Shown in pieces: positions 1 through 9,355 of a stretch of DNA of 64,000 nucleotides. Each line of letters opens with the position of its first letter. The stretch's first letter is position 1. The notes below the pieces were generated by a model. It did no database searches. It saw only the letters and a program-made list of their open reading frames with translations, and was not told the DNA's origin. The stretch comes from Azovibrio restrictus DSM 23866 (lineage in GTDB: Bacteria > Pseudomonadota > Gammaproteobacteria > Burkholderiales > Rhodocyclaceae), in NCBI RefSeq assembly GCF_000429665.1, contig NZ_AUCH01000017.1:66625-130624 (forward strand). The letters run 5' to 3'. The translations under genes and the position numbers were made by a program.

Positions 1-2781
1 GCCGAAGCCCAGCGGCTGTCCCTGGAAGTGGAGCGGGCCAGCACCGAGCTCGAAGGCGCCACGGCCGGCCTGCGGGAAACAGAAGCCCGGCTGGAAGAGG
101 CTCGTGAAACCCATTTCGCCGCTGGCGACGGGGTGCACCAGGCCCAGAGCGAACTGTTTGCCGCCAACGCGGAAGTGGCGCGCCTGGAAGCAGAAATCCG
201 CCATCGCAAGGAATCCCGCCGGCAGCTGGAATCCCGGCTGGTGCAGCTCGAAGGGGAGCAGCAACACTGGGAAACCCAGGCCGCCCGGCTGGCCAGCGAC
301 CGGACCGACTGGGAAGCGCGCCAGGAGGAAGCCGAGCTGCGCCTGGAACAGGCCCAGGCCAAGGGCGAGATGCTGGCCGAACGCCTGCCCCTGGCGGAAG
401 AACAGCAGGCCCGGGCCCAGGCGGAGGTGGACCGTCTGCGCCGGGACATGTCCCAGCTGGAGCAGCACCTGCAGGTGGAACTGACCCACCAGGCCCACGC
501 CCAGCGCAGCCTGCAGAGCCTGGCCCAGCGCCGGGAGCGCCTGCGCCAGGAGCTGGAGCAACAGGAGGCCCCCGACACCACCACCCTGGAAACCCGGCAG
601 GCGGAACTCCTCATGCAGCAGGAACTCCAGGCCGAGGCCCATGAACGGCTGCAGACCCTGCAGGAGCGCCTGCCGGACCTGGAACAGCGGCGCCGGGAAC
701 TCCAGGAAGGCCTGCAGCAGGCCCAGCGCGAGGTGGCCGCCGCCGAATCCCGGCGCAGCACCCTGGAGCAGATGCAGGCCCGGGTGCAGCACAGCGGCAA
801 GCTGCCGGAATGGTTGAAGCAGCACGGCCTGGCCGAAGCACGCCCCCTGTGGCAGCAGCTGCAGGTGGAGCCGGGCTGGGAAAGCGCCGTGGAAGCGGTG
901 CTGCGGGAACGTCTGAGCGCCTTGGCGGCTCCCTCCGCCGAGGCGGCTGCCGGCTGGGCCCAGGACCGGCCCGGGGTGAAGCTCACCCTGCGCCTGCCGG
1001 GGAGCGCCGCCCCCCAGGCCGCCGCCTCCGACAGCCTGCTGGCCCGGCTGCGGGTCGATGATCCCGCCTGGGAGCCGCTGCTGGCCGACTGGTTCGCCCG
1101 GGTCCTGACCGCTGCCAGCCTGCCGGAAGCCCTGGCCCGACGCGAAACGCTGCCTCCCGGCTGCTGCTGTGTCACCCCGGGGGGTGACCTGGTGGAGCGC
1201 CACGGCCTTACCCTGTTTGCACCGGACAAGGCCGAGCATGGCCTCTTGGAGCGGCAGCGGGAAATCGAAACCCTGGGGGGCAGCATCGAGGCCTTCCGCC
1301 TGCGGGCCGAAGCCTGCCGGGAGGAACTGGCCGCCCTGGAAGACGAGGTGGCGCAGCTCCAGGCCAGCCTGCAGCAGCTGCGCCGGGAGCAGGGCGAAGC
1401 CCAGGGCCGCATTCATGCCCTGCAGGTGGAAACCCTGAAACTCTCCCAGGCCCTGGAGCGGCACCGGGAACAGCAGGCCCGGATAAGCGAGCAGCTGGCC
1501 GAGCTGGAAGCGGAAGAGGAGAGCGAACGGGAGCGGCAATACACGGCCGAGGAGTTGGTGGCCCAGTTGCGCGAGCAGGTGGAAGGGCTGCGGGAGCAGG
1601 AGCAAGACGCCCGGGCCGGTCTGGAGGCCGCCGAGCGGGCCCTGCGCGATGAACGGGAACGGGCTGCAGCCGGGGACCGGGAGGTGCGGGAAGCCCAGTT
1701 TTCCCAGCGCGAATGCGCCGCCAAGCTGCAGGAAATCTTCGCCAACCAGGCCCTGGCCCAGCGCCAGCTGCAGCGCATCGGCAGCGACCTGGCCGAAGGC
1801 CGGGCCCAGGCCCTGGACACGCCCCCCGAGGTTTATGAGGAACAGTTGCAGCTGGCCCTGGAAAATCGCCGGGAGCAGGAACTCCAGCTCGCCGGCCGGC
1901 GCGACGCCCTGGAATCCGCCACCCAGGCCCTGCGCGCCCTGGAGGAGCAGCGCCTGCGCATCGAACAGGGCCTGGAGCCCCTGCGCAGCCGCATCGGCGA
2001 ACTGAAACTGAAGGAGCAGGCCGCCGCCCTGAACGCGGAGCAGCTGGCCGGGCAGCTGCTGGAAGCCGGCAGCGACGAGAGCCTGCTCCAGGAAGAACTG
2101 CAGCAGGCCCGGCCCCAGGCCCTGGCCCAGGAAATCGGCCGGCTGCAGAAGGCCATTGCCGAGCTGGGGGCGGTGAACCTGGCGGCGCTGCAGGAACTGG
2201 AAACCGCCCGGGAGCGCAAGGGCTACCTGGATGACCAGGCCGCCGACCTGGTGGAGGCCATGGAGACCCTGGAAAACGCCATCCGCCGCATCGACCGGGA
2301 AACCCGGGACCTGCTGCAGAACACCTTCGATACGGTCAATGGCCATTTCGGCCGGCTGTTCCCGGAGCTGTTCGGCGGCGGCCGGGCGGAGCTGGTGATG
2401 ACCGGAGACGAGATCCTTGATGCGGGGGTGCAGGTGGTGGCCCAGCCGCCGGGCAAGAAAAATTCGTCCATTCACCTGCTTTCGGGCGGGGAAAAGGCCC
2501 TGACGGCCATTGCTTTGGTATTCTCCATGTTCCAGTTGAACCCGGCGCCTTTCTGCCTCCTGGACGAGGTGGATGCGCCCCTGGACGATACGAACACTGA
2601 ACGCTTCTGCCAGATGGTGCAGAAAATGTCCGGCCAGACCCAGTTCCTGTTCATCAGCCACAACAAGATCGCCATGGAAATGGCCGAGCAGCTGGTGGGG
2701 GTGACCATGCAGGAATCCGGCGTTTCCCGGGTGGTGGAAGTGGATATGGAAGCAGCATTGAAGATGAGGGATGCAGCCTGA
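1..2781 (+). CDS. smc: Chromosome segregation protein SMC, 5' end outside window
   Basis: The reading frame is open from the first base, so the gene begins upstream; about 926 C-terminal residues are present of the roughly 1170 usual for SMC, and the Walker A head is missing. Visible in order are coiled coil rich in Glu, Arg, Gln and Leu, a globular hinge (about bases 800-1260), a second long coiled coil, and the C-terminal head with the ABC signature LSGGEKALTA (about 2480) and the Walker B stretch FCLLDEVDAPLDD (about 2551-2589). SMC dimers organise and segregate chromosomes, normally with ScpA and ScpB, which are not in this window. A GTG at 28 is in frame but internal, not the start. The stop overlaps the zipA start. 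Confidence 0.95.
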   Translation, partial: AEAQRLSLEVERASTELEGATAGLRETEARLEEARETHFAAGDGVHQAQSELFAANAEVARLEAEIRHRKESRRQLESRLVQLEGEQQHWETQAARLASDRTDWEARQEEAELRLEQAQAKGEMLAERLPLAEEQQARAQAEVDRLRRDMSQLEQHLQVELTHQAHAQRSLQSLAQRRERLRQELEQQEAPDTTTLETRQAELLMQQELQAEAHERLQTLQERLPDLEQRRRELQEGLQQAQREVAAAESRRSTLEQMQARVQHSGKLPEWLKQHGLAEARPLWQQLQVEPGWESAVEAVLRERLSALAAPSAEAAAGWAQDRPGVKLTLRLPGSAAPQAAASDSLLARLRVDDPAWEPLLADWFARVLTAASLPEALARRETLPPGCCCVTPGGDLVERHGLTLFAPDKAEHGLLERQREIETLGGSIEAFRLRAEACREELAALEDEVAQLQASLQQLRREQGEAQGRIHALQVETLKLSQALERHREQQARISEQLAELEAEEESERERQYTAEELVAQLREQVEGLREQEQDARAGLEAAERALRDERERAAAGDREVREAQFSQRECAAKLQEIFANQALAQRQLQRIGSDLAEGRAQALDTPPEVYEEQLQLALENRREQELQLAGRRDALESATQALRALEEQRLRIEQGLEPLRSRIGELKLKEQAAALNAEQLAGQLLEAGSDESLLQEELQQARPQALAQEIGRLQKAIAELGAVNLAALQELETARERKGYLDDQAADLVEAMETLENAIRRIDRETRDLLQNTFDTVNGHFGRLFPELFGGGRAELVMTGDEILDAGVQVVAQPPGKKNSSIHLLSGGEKALTAIALVFSMFQLNPAPFCLLDEVDAPLDDTNTERFCQMVQKMSGQTQFLFISHNKIAMEMAEQLVGVTMQESGVSRVVEVDMEAALKMRDAA

Positions 2782-4079
2782 TGAGTGAATTGCAGATGGG
2801 GGTTCTGGCCCTGGGTGGTGTGGGCGTGTTGCTGGTGTTCGCCTACAACAAGTGGCAGGAATATCAGCACCGCAAGGTGGCGGAACGGGTGTTCCAGCAG
2901 CCGGACGAGGACGTGCTGCTGGAGCGTCGCGCGGCGGAACCCGTGTGGCGGGATGAGGAAGCGGCGCCGGGGGATTTCCGCCGGGAGCCGGCCCTGGCCC
3001 GGGTGGAGGACGAGGACGACGAGTGGGCACGGCACGAAGCCGAGCAGGCGGCTGCAGTCCAGGCTGCCGCACTCGCCCAGCCCGCCGAACCTGCCGAGTT
3101 CCGGGCGCCTGTTGCCGAGCCCCGGTCCGGGAGTGAAACGCCCGCCGGCTCGCTGCCGCCCTGGGAGGAGGAATCCCCCGCCGTTACTGCTGCTGCCGCT
3201 CCGGCCGCCGCTCCGGCACCCCAGGCCGCGCCGGCCCAGGACGTGCCCATGCCCACCACCCTGCTGTCCCCGGCGGTGGACGCCATTGCCATTCTGGAAC
3301 TGGTGGAGCATGTGCCGGCCAGCCAGGTCATGGCTTCCCAGCGGGAGGCCCTGCGCCGCCTGCGCAAACCCCTGCACTGGGTCGGGTTCAACGAGGCCCA
3401 GGGGGAATGGGAGTTCATCCAGCCTGACACCCCCGGGGCCTACCGGCGTCTGCGGGTGGGGCTGCAGCTGGCGGACCGTCAGGGGCCGGTGAGCAGCGGC
3501 GATTTCTCCCTCTTTTCCGGCGCCATGCAGCAGCTGGCCGATGAGCTGATGGCCGTGGTGGACATGCCCTCCAGCCAGCAGGCCCTGGACCAGGCCCAGC
3601 AGCTCGACCGCTTCTGTGCCGAGGTGGACATGCAGATCGGGGTGAACCTGGTGAGCCGCGGCACCCCCTTTGCCGGCACCAAGATCCGCGCCCTGGCCGA
3701 GGCCGCCGGCATGACCCTGGGCATGGACGGTAGCTACACCCGCCACGACGACGACGGCCGGGCCCTGTTCTCCCTACAGAACTTCGAAGCCAGCGGTTTT
3801 GCCGCCGACACCCTGAAATCCCTGAGCACCCATGGCCTGGTGTTCCTCCTGGATGTGCCGCGTACGCCCCGGGGCCAGCATGTCTATACCCAGATGGTGG
3901 ATATCGCCAAGCGCTTTGCCGAGGCCCTGAACGGGGCCCTGGTGGATGACAACCGTCAGCCCCTGGCCGAGCCCCAGCTGGCCCACATCCGCCAGGAATA
4001 CGTGCAGAAGCCCCAGGCCGTGATGGAAAGCCAGGGCCTGCCCGCCGGCGGCTCCCTGGCCCTGCGGCTGTTCAGCTGA
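2781..4079 (+). CDS. zipA: Cell division protein ZipA
   Basis: This 432-residue protein has the ZipA layout. There is an N-terminal membrane anchor (about residues 5-21) with a very short periplasmic end, a charged stretch, a linker rich in Ala, Pro and Glu to about residue 180, and a C-terminal globular FtsZ-binding domain (about 190-410). ZipA tethers FtsZ polymers to the inner membrane during Z-ring assembly. The ATG overlaps the smc stop by one base (TGATG), which suggests translational coupling, and ligA follows one base after its stop. The smc-zipA-ligA order is common in Beta- and Gammaproteobacteria and supports the call. Confidence 0.9.
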   Translation: MSELQMGVLALGGVGVLLVFAYNKWQEYQHRKVAERVFQQPDEDVLLERRAAEPVWRDEEAAPGDFRREPALARVEDEDDEWARHEAEQAAAVQAAALAQPAEPAEFRAPVAEPRSGSETPAGSLPPWEEESPAVTAAAAPAAAPAPQAAPAQDVPMPTTLLSPAVDAIAILELVEHVPASQVMASQREALRRLRKPLHWVGFNEAQGEWEFIQPDTPGAYRRLRVGLQLADRQGPVSSGDFSLFSGAMQQLADELMAVVDMPSSQQALDQAQQLDRFCAEVDMQIGVNLVSRGTPFAGTKIRALAEAAGMTLGMDGSYTRHDDDGRALFSLQNFEASGFAADTLKSLSTHGLVFLLDVPRTPRGQHVYTQMVDIAKRFAEALNGALVDDNRQPLAEPQLAHIRQEYVQKPQAVMESQGLPAGGSLALRLFS

Positions 4080-4080
4080 G

Positions 4081-6444
4081 ATGACGGTTCCCGACACTGC
4101 CCGGCAACGGGCTGCCGCCCTGCGCGCGGAACTGGAGTCCCACAACCGGGCCTATTACGAGCTGGATGCCCCCACGGTCTCCGACGAGGTCTATGACGCC
4201 CTGTTCCGGGAGCTGCAGGCCCTGGAAGCGGCGCATCCGGAACTAGCGACCCCGGATTCTCCCACCCGGCGGGTGGGGGGGCGTCCCCTGGAGGCCTTTG
4301 CCCAGGTAGCCCACCGGGTGCCCATGCTGTCGATCCAGACCGAGACCGATACGGAAGCCAGCGGCGCCTGGAACTTCGACGCCCGGGTAAGGAAGGAGCT
4401 GGGGCTGGAGGAGGGGGACGGGCCGGTGCGCTACGCCGCCGAACTCAAGTTCGACGGCCTGGCCGTGAGCCTGCGCTACGAACAGGGAGTCCTGGTCCAG
4501 GGCGCCACCCGGGGCGACGGCGCCACCGGGGAGGACGTGACCCAGAACCTGCGTACCGTGCACGACATTCCCCTGAAACTCCAGGGCCAGGCTCCCGCCG
4601 TGCTGGAAGTGCGCGGCGAGGTCTACATGCGCCGGGACGACCTGGCCCGCTACAACGAAAAGGCTGCAGCCCGGGGCGAGAAGACCCTGGTCAATCCCCG
4701 TAACGGAGCGGCCGGCAGCATCCGCCAGCTGGACCCGGCCATTGCCGCCGGCCGGCCCCTGAAATTCTTCGCCTACGGCATCGGCCAGGTGGAAGGCTGG
4801 GACGCAGCCCGGCCCGCGAGCCACAGCGGTCTCCTGGATGCCCTGGCCGGTTTCGGCCTGCCCGTCTGCGAACACCGGGCGGTGCTGGCCGGTCCCCAGG
4901 CCCTGGCCGATTTTCATGCCCGCATGGGGGCCTTGCGGCCGGAGCTGCCCTTCGACATCGACGGGGTGGTGTACAAGGTGGACAGCCTGGCGCTCCAGGC
5001 GGAACTCGGTTTCCGTTCCCGGGAGCCGCGCTGGGCCGTGGCCCACAAGTATCCGGCCCAGGAAGCCCGGACCCGGGTGGAAGCCATCGTGGTTCAGGTG
5101 GGGCGCACCGGTGCCATCACCCCCGTCGCCAAGCTGCAGCCGGTGTTCGTGGGCGGCGTCACCGTCACCAATGCCACCCTGCACAACGAGGACGAGGCCC
5201 GCCGCAAGGATGTGCGGGTGGGAGATCTGGTGATCGTGCGCCGGGCCGGGGACGTGATTCCCGAGGTGGTGGCCGTGGTGCCCGAAGAGCGACCCATGAC
5301 CCAGTCGCCGGACGACCTGTTCGCCCGGGAGCCCCTCCATCCCCCCTTCGTGCTGCCGGCCACCTGCCCCGAATGCGGCTCCCACGTGGTGCGGGAGGAG
5401 GGGGAGGCCGTGGCCCGCTGTTCCGGCGGTCTGGTCTGCCCCGCCCAAGTGAAGGGGGCCCTGCTGCATTTTGCCGGGCGCCGGGCCATGGATGTGGAAG
5501 GCCTGGGCGACAAGCTGGTGGAGCAGCTGGTGGATCAGGGCCTGGTACGGACTCCCGCCGACCTGTACCGGCTGGAGGTGGCGAACCTGGCCAGTCTGGA
5601 GCGGATGGGGGAGAAATCCGCCGAGAACCTGGTGGCAGCCCTGGAGGCCAGCAAGGCCTGCAGCCTGGGGCGTTTCATCTTCGCCCTGGGCATCCGCCAC
5701 GTGGGGGAATCCACCGCCAGGACCCTGGCTGACTGGCTCGGCAGCCTGGCCCTGCTGCGCCGCACCCCCCAGCCCATTCTGGCGGTGCTGCCGGACATCG
5801 GCGGGGTGGTGGCCCAGTCCATCGCCGATTTCTTCGCCGAGCCCCGCAACGAAACGGCCATCGACGCCCTGCTGGCGGCCGGTGTGCTGCCCCGGGACGA
5901 GCATTCGCCCCGGGCGGAGCTGGGCGAAGCCCTGGCCTGGGCCCGCCTCTACGAGATGCTGGGGGTGCCCAAGCTGACGGAAACCCGGGCCCGGGAACTG
6001 GCGGCCCTGGTTCCCGACGGTGCCGAACTGGCCCGGGAAACCGCCCTGGCGGCCCGCCTCTCGCCTTTGCCCCAGACGGTTTCCGCCGCCCTGGTGGACT
6101 GGCTGGAAGTGGCTGCCCACCGGGCGCTGCTGCTCCAGACCGCCGAGCTGCGCGCGGCCATCCTGGCGGCCCTGCCCGAACCCGGAGCAGGCCCGGCCCA
6201 GCCCCTGGCCGGGCTCACCTTCGTGATCACCGGCACCCTGCCCAGCCTGAAGCGGGACGAGGCCAAGGCCCTGATCGAGGCGGCCGGGGGCAAGGTGAGC
6301 GGCTCCGTTTCGAAAAAGACCGATTACCTGGTGGCCGGCAGTGAAGCCGGCTCCAAACTGGACAATGCCCAGAAGCTGGGGGTGCCCATCCTGGATGAGG
6401 CGGCCCTCAGGGACTTACTGAATCATCAAGGAGGACAACAGTGA
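4081..6444 (+). CDS. ligA: NAD-dependent DNA ligase LigA, extended form
   Basis: LigA seals nicks in DNA using NAD+. The N-terminal adenylation domain has the KxDG motif with the catalytic Lys at residue 123 (ELKFDG). A four-Cys zinc finger follows (C429, C432, C447, C453), then the helix-hairpin-helix domain (about 465-605) and a BRCT domain (about 708-785, GLTFVITGTLP). At 787 residues it is over 100 longer than the usual ~670. The extra segment (about 610-705) lies between the HhH and BRCT domains and resembles the preceding HhH unit, so it may be an internal duplication. The catalytic parts look complete. It follows zipA after one base, and its stop overlaps the galU start. Confidence 0.95.
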   Translation: MTVPDTARQRAAALRAELESHNRAYYELDAPTVSDEVYDALFRELQALEAAHPELATPDSPTRRVGGRPLEAFAQVAHRVPMLSIQTETDTEASGAWNFDARVRKELGLEEGDGPVRYAAELKFDGLAVSLRYEQGVLVQGATRGDGATGEDVTQNLRTVHDIPLKLQGQAPAVLEVRGEVYMRRDDLARYNEKAAARGEKTLVNPRNGAAGSIRQLDPAIAAGRPLKFFAYGIGQVEGWDAARPASHSGLLDALAGFGLPVCEHRAVLAGPQALADFHARMGALRPELPFDIDGVVYKVDSLALQAELGFRSREPRWAVAHKYPAQEARTRVEAIVVQVGRTGAITPVAKLQPVFVGGVTVTNATLHNEDEARRKDVRVGDLVIVRRAGDVIPEVVAVVPEERPMTQSPDDLFAREPLHPPFVLPATCPECGSHVVREEGEAVARCSGGLVCPAQVKGALLHFAGRRAMDVEGLGDKLVEQLVDQGLVRTPADLYRLEVANLASLERMGEKSAENLVAALEASKACSLGRFIFALGIRHVGESTARTLADWLGSLALLRRTPQPILAVLPDIGGVVAQSIADFFAEPRNETAIDALLAAGVLPRDEHSPRAELGEALAWARLYEMLGVPKLTETRARELAALVPDGAELARETALAARLSPLPQTVSAALVDWLEVAAHRALLLQTAELRAAILAALPEPGAGPAQPLAGLTFVITGTLPSLKRDEAKALIEAAGGKVSGSVSKKTDYLVAGSEAGSKLDNAQKLGVPILDEAALRDLLNHQGGQQ

Positions 6445-7322
6445 AGAAAGTGCGCAAGGCCGTATTCCCGGTGGCGGGTCTGGGAACCCGCTTCCTGCCG
6501 GCCACCAAGGCCAGCCCCAAGGAGATGCTGACGGTGGTGGACAAGCCCCTGATCCAGTACGCCGTCGAGGAAGCCGTGGCGGCCGGGGTGACGGAACTGA
6601 TCTTCGTCACCGGCCGCAGCAAGCGGGCCATCGAGGACCATTTCGACAAGGCCTTCGAGCTGGAAACCGAGCTGGAGAAGAAGGGCAAGACGGAAATGCT
6701 GGAGCTGGTGCGCAACATCCTCCCCAAGGGCGTCAATTGCGTCTACATCCGCCAGGCCGAAGCCCTGGGCCTGGGGCATGCGGTGCTGTGCGCCAAGCAG
6801 GTGGTGGGGGACGATCCCTTCGCCGTGATCCTCGCCGATGACCTGCTGGACGGCCAGCCCCCGGTGCTGAAGCAGATGGCCGACGCCTATGACTACTACC
6901 GCTGCTCGGTGCTGGCAGTCCAGGAAGTGCCCCGGGAAGACACCAAGAGCTACGGCATCGTGGCTGCCAAGCCGGTGGCCGAGCGGGTCGAGCAGATCAG
7001 CGCCATGGTGGAGAAGCCCAAACCCGAGGAGGCCCCCTCCAACCTGGCCGTGGTGGGGCGCTACATCCTGACGCCGCGCATCTTCCATCACCTGGAAAAC
7101 GGCAAGCCTGGCGCCGGGGGCGAGATCCAGCTTACCGACGGCATTGCCGCCCTGCTCTCCGAGGAACAGGTCCTGGCCTACCGCTACGACGGCACCCGCT
7201 ACGACTGCGGCTCCAAGCTGGGCTACCTCCAGGCCACCGCCGTGTTCGGCCAGCGCCATCCGGAAGTGGGCGCAGCCTTCAGCGCCTACCTGAAACAGCT
7301 GGGTCAGCACCATGACCAATGA
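6441..7322 (+). CDS. galU: UTP-glucose-1-phosphate uridylyltransferase
   Basis: GalU makes UDP-glucose from UTP and glucose-1-phosphate for envelope polysaccharides and other glycosylation. The 293-residue protein opens with the nucleotidyltransferase signature GLGTRFLPATKASPKEM (about residues 12-28), and the family's usual length is matched. The start is the GTG at 6441, overlapping the ligA stop by four bases; a GGAGG-like stretch (AAGGAGGA) lies just upstream and supports it. The 3' end overlaps hpt by 11 bases. UDP-glucose made here could feed the glycosyltransferase at 32066-33184, but that link is only inferred. Confidence 0.94.
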   Translation: MKKVRKAVFPVAGLGTRFLPATKASPKEMLTVVDKPLIQYAVEEAVAAGVTELIFVTGRSKRAIEDHFDKAFELETELEKKGKTEMLELVRNILPKGVNCVYIRQAEALGLGHAVLCAKQVVGDDPFAVILADDLLDGQPPVLKQMADAYDYYRCSVLAVQEVPREDTKSYGIVAAKPVAERVEQISAMVEKPKPEEAPSNLAVVGRYILTPRIFHHLENGKPGAGGEIQLTDGIAALLSEEQVLAYRYDGTRYDCGSKLGYLQATAVFGQRHPEVGAAFSAYLKQLGQHHDQ

Positions 7323-7866
7323 GGAAGCCCGGGCCGTCCTGGCCGGGGCGGAACTGATCCACTCGGCCGAAGCGGTCCAGGCCGCCGTGGCCGAGGTCGG
7401 CGCCCGCATCAAGGCCAGCCTGGGGGACGCCAACCCGGTGCTGCTCTGCGTCATGAGCGGGGCCGTGCCCTTTGCCGGGCACCTGATGACCCACCTGGAT
7501 TTTCCCCTGGATTTCGATTACCTCCATGCCAGCCGCTACGGGGCCAACACCAGCGGCAATGAAAAGCTGACCTGGCGCAGCGGTCCCTGGATCACCCTCA
7601 AGGGGCGCACCGTGCTGGTGGTGGATGACATCCTCGACGAGGGGGTGACTCTGGCCGCCATCTGCGAGCGCCTGCGCCAGATGGGCGCGGCCCGGGTCCT
7701 GACGGCGGTGTTCGCGGAAAAGGAAACCGGCAGGGCCAAGCCCCTTCAGGCGGATTTCGTCGGGCTCAGCGTGCCCGACAAGTTCGTCTTCGGCTTCGGC
7801 ATGGATATCTGCGGTGCCTGGCGTAACCTGCCGGCCATTTACGCCAAGGGAGGCGAGGCAGCATGA
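7312..7866 (+). CDS. hpt: Hypoxanthine-guanine phosphoribosyltransferase
   Basis: This 184-residue purine salvage enzyme converts hypoxanthine or guanine plus PRPP to IMP or GMP. The PRPP-binding motif VLVVDDILDEGVT is clear (about residues 103-115), and the early CVMSGAVPFAG stretch fits the first phosphate-binding loop of type I phosphoribosyltransferases. The gene overlaps galU by 11 bases and the next gene by four, so it is part of one transcript. A methylthio-purine nucleoside phosphorylase sits two genes downstream. If that enzyme yields hypoxanthine, Hpt is the natural next step. Confidence 0.88.
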   Translation: MTNEEARAVLAGAELIHSAEAVQAAVAEVGARIKASLGDANPVLLCVMSGAVPFAGHLMTHLDFPLDFDYLHASRYGANTSGNEKLTWRSGPWITLKGRTVLVVDDILDEGVTLAAICERLRQMGAARVLTAVFAEKETGRAKPLQADFVGLSVPDKFVFGFGMDICGAWRNLPAIYAKGGEAA

Positions 7867-8567
7867 GCGGTGCCGATACGGAAGATTTCATCAGCTACTG
7901 GGAAGCGGAAGGGGCGGCCTACGCCCGCCAGGGGGATTACGCCTGGATGGCGGAGCAGGTTCCCGGTCGCCGGGTTCTGGAAATCGGTTGCGGCCTGGGC
8001 TTCGGTACCCGGGCCCTGGCCGACCGGGGCCTGGAAGTGCTCGCCCTGGATTTTCTCGAACCCTGTCTGGAAGCGGCCCGGGCCCGGGTGGCAGAGGCCC
8101 CCGGGGTGAGTTTCCTGCAGGTGGACCTGGCCGGGCTGGATGACGCCACCCACCAGACCCTGACCGGCTTCGCGCCGGATGTCGTGGTCTGCTGGCTGAT
8201 GGGCGCTCCCCAGGATGTCACCCAGACCCCGGGCCAGGATACCCGGGCTGCCGTGGCCGCCTACCGGGAGCGGATGCACCGGCTGGTGCTGGAGCTGGCT
8301 GCCAGTCTGCCTGCAGTGCAGGCCGTGCACCTGGTGGACCGCACTGCCATTCCCTGGCAGGCCAAGGACCTGGGCCGGGATACCCTGGTGCGCTACCATC
8401 AGATGAAGACCCTGGTGGACCTGCCGTTCACGGCGGAGCGCCGGGATGCCCTGTACCGCAAGCTGGAGGGCGGGCCCGAGCTGGCCGAGCTGCGCCGCGC
8501 CCATCCCTCCCTCAAGAGCGTCACCCCCGTACTGGCTTCCCTGCTGGTGCGGCGCAAGATTTCCTAG
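7863..8567 (+). CDS. Class I SAM-dependent methyltransferase, substrate unknown
   Basis: This 234-residue protein carries the class I methyltransferase motif I (LEIGCGLGFGTRAL, about residues 39-52) followed by an acidic motif II stretch (VLALDFLEP). I do not recognise a substrate-specific family. Its ATG overlaps the hpt stop (ATGA), and it sits between two purine-salvage genes, so its expression is tied to them. Whether its chemistry is related, for example through S-adenosylmethionine by-product recycling, is speculation. No signal peptide or membrane segment is visible, so it should be cytoplasmic. Confidence 0.75.
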   Translation: MSGADTEDFISYWEAEGAAYARQGDYAWMAEQVPGRRVLEIGCGLGFGTRALADRGLEVLALDFLEPCLEAARARVAEAPGVSFLQVDLAGLDDATHQTLTGFAPDVVVCWLMGAPQDVTQTPGQDTRAAVAAYRERMHRLVLELAASLPAVQAVHLVDRTAIPWQAKDLGRDTLVRYHQMKTLVDLPFTAERRDALYRKLEGGPELAELRRAHPSLKSVTPVLASLLVRRKIS

Positions 8568-8577
8568 GAGTTTTCCC

Positions 8578-9336
8578 ATGCTGGCAATCATCGGCGGCAG
8601 CGGCCTGACCAAGCTGTCCAACCTGGACGTCTCCCACCGGGAGGTGGCCCGTACCCCCTACGGCGAGCCTTCCGGCGCCCTGACGTTCGGGCGCATCTGC
8701 AATGCGGAGGTGGTGTTCCTGGCCCGGCACGGCTATGGCCATGCGATTCCCCCCCACATGGTGAATTACCGGGCCAACATCTGGGCCCTGAAGGAATACG
8801 GCGCCACCCACATCGTCTCGGTGGCCTCCGTGGGCGGCATCCGCGATGACCTGAACCCCGGCGACATCGTCATTCCGCACCAGATCATCGATTACACCTG
8901 GGGGCGCAAGTCCACCTATTTCGACGGCAACGGCACCCCGGTGGTCCATGTGGATTTCACCGAGCCCTACGACGGGGAGCTGCGCCGCCTGCTGATCCAG
9001 GCTGCCGCCGAGGCGGGCATCGCCATCAAGGACGGGGGTGTGTACGGCGCCACCCAGGGGCCGCGCCTGGAAACGGCGGCAGAAATCTGCCGCTACGAGC
9101 GCGAAGGGGTGGATGTGGTGGGCATGACCGGCATGCCGGAAGCGGTGCTGGCCCGGGAACTGGAAATTCCCTATGCAGCCATCAACCTGGTGGCCAACCA
9201 CGCGGCCGGGCGGGGTGAGAGCACCCATGGCATCCGCTTCGAACGGCTGGAGGAAACCCTGCAGGAGGCCATGGGCCGGGTGCGCACGGTGATCGAGCGC
9301 CTGGTGGGCTGCCACACGGCCTGCTGCCGGGACTGA
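8578..9336 (+). CDS. mtnP: Methylthioadenosine/methylthioinosine phosphorylase
   Basis: This protein belongs to the family-2 nucleoside phosphorylases (MTAP/PNP type). It has N-terminal IIGGSGL, an AEVVFLARHG stretch, NYRANIWALKEYGATH, and GMTGMPEAVLARE in the active-site region. The ATG at 8578 follows a TAGGAG ribosome-binding site and gives 252 residues; an upstream extension is in frame but has no family similarity. Such enzymes split methylthioadenosine or methylthioinosine with phosphate. The linkage with hpt makes the inosine-type substrate (releasing hypoxanthine, as characterised in Pseudomonas) a good possibility, but the sequence alone does not settle it. Confidence 0.85.
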   Translation: MLAIIGGSGLTKLSNLDVSHREVARTPYGEPSGALTFGRICNAEVVFLARHGYGHAIPPHMVNYRANIWALKEYGATHIVSVASVGGIRDDLNPGDIVIPHQIIDYTWGRKSTYFDGNGTPVVHVDFTEPYDGELRRLLIQAAAEAGIAIKDGGVYGATQGPRLETAAEICRYEREGVDVVGMTGMPEAVLARELEIPYAAINLVANHAAGRGESTHGIRFERLEETLQEAMGRVRTVIERLVGCHTACCRD

Positions 9337-9355
9337 TCGGGGCGCTGGCCGGCCT

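Noticed and set aside
8446..8577. In-frame 44-codon extension of the nucleoside phosphorylase
   Set aside because: It overlaps the methyltransferase gene in another frame, and the ATG at 8578 has its own TAGGAG site and matches the family's normal N terminus.
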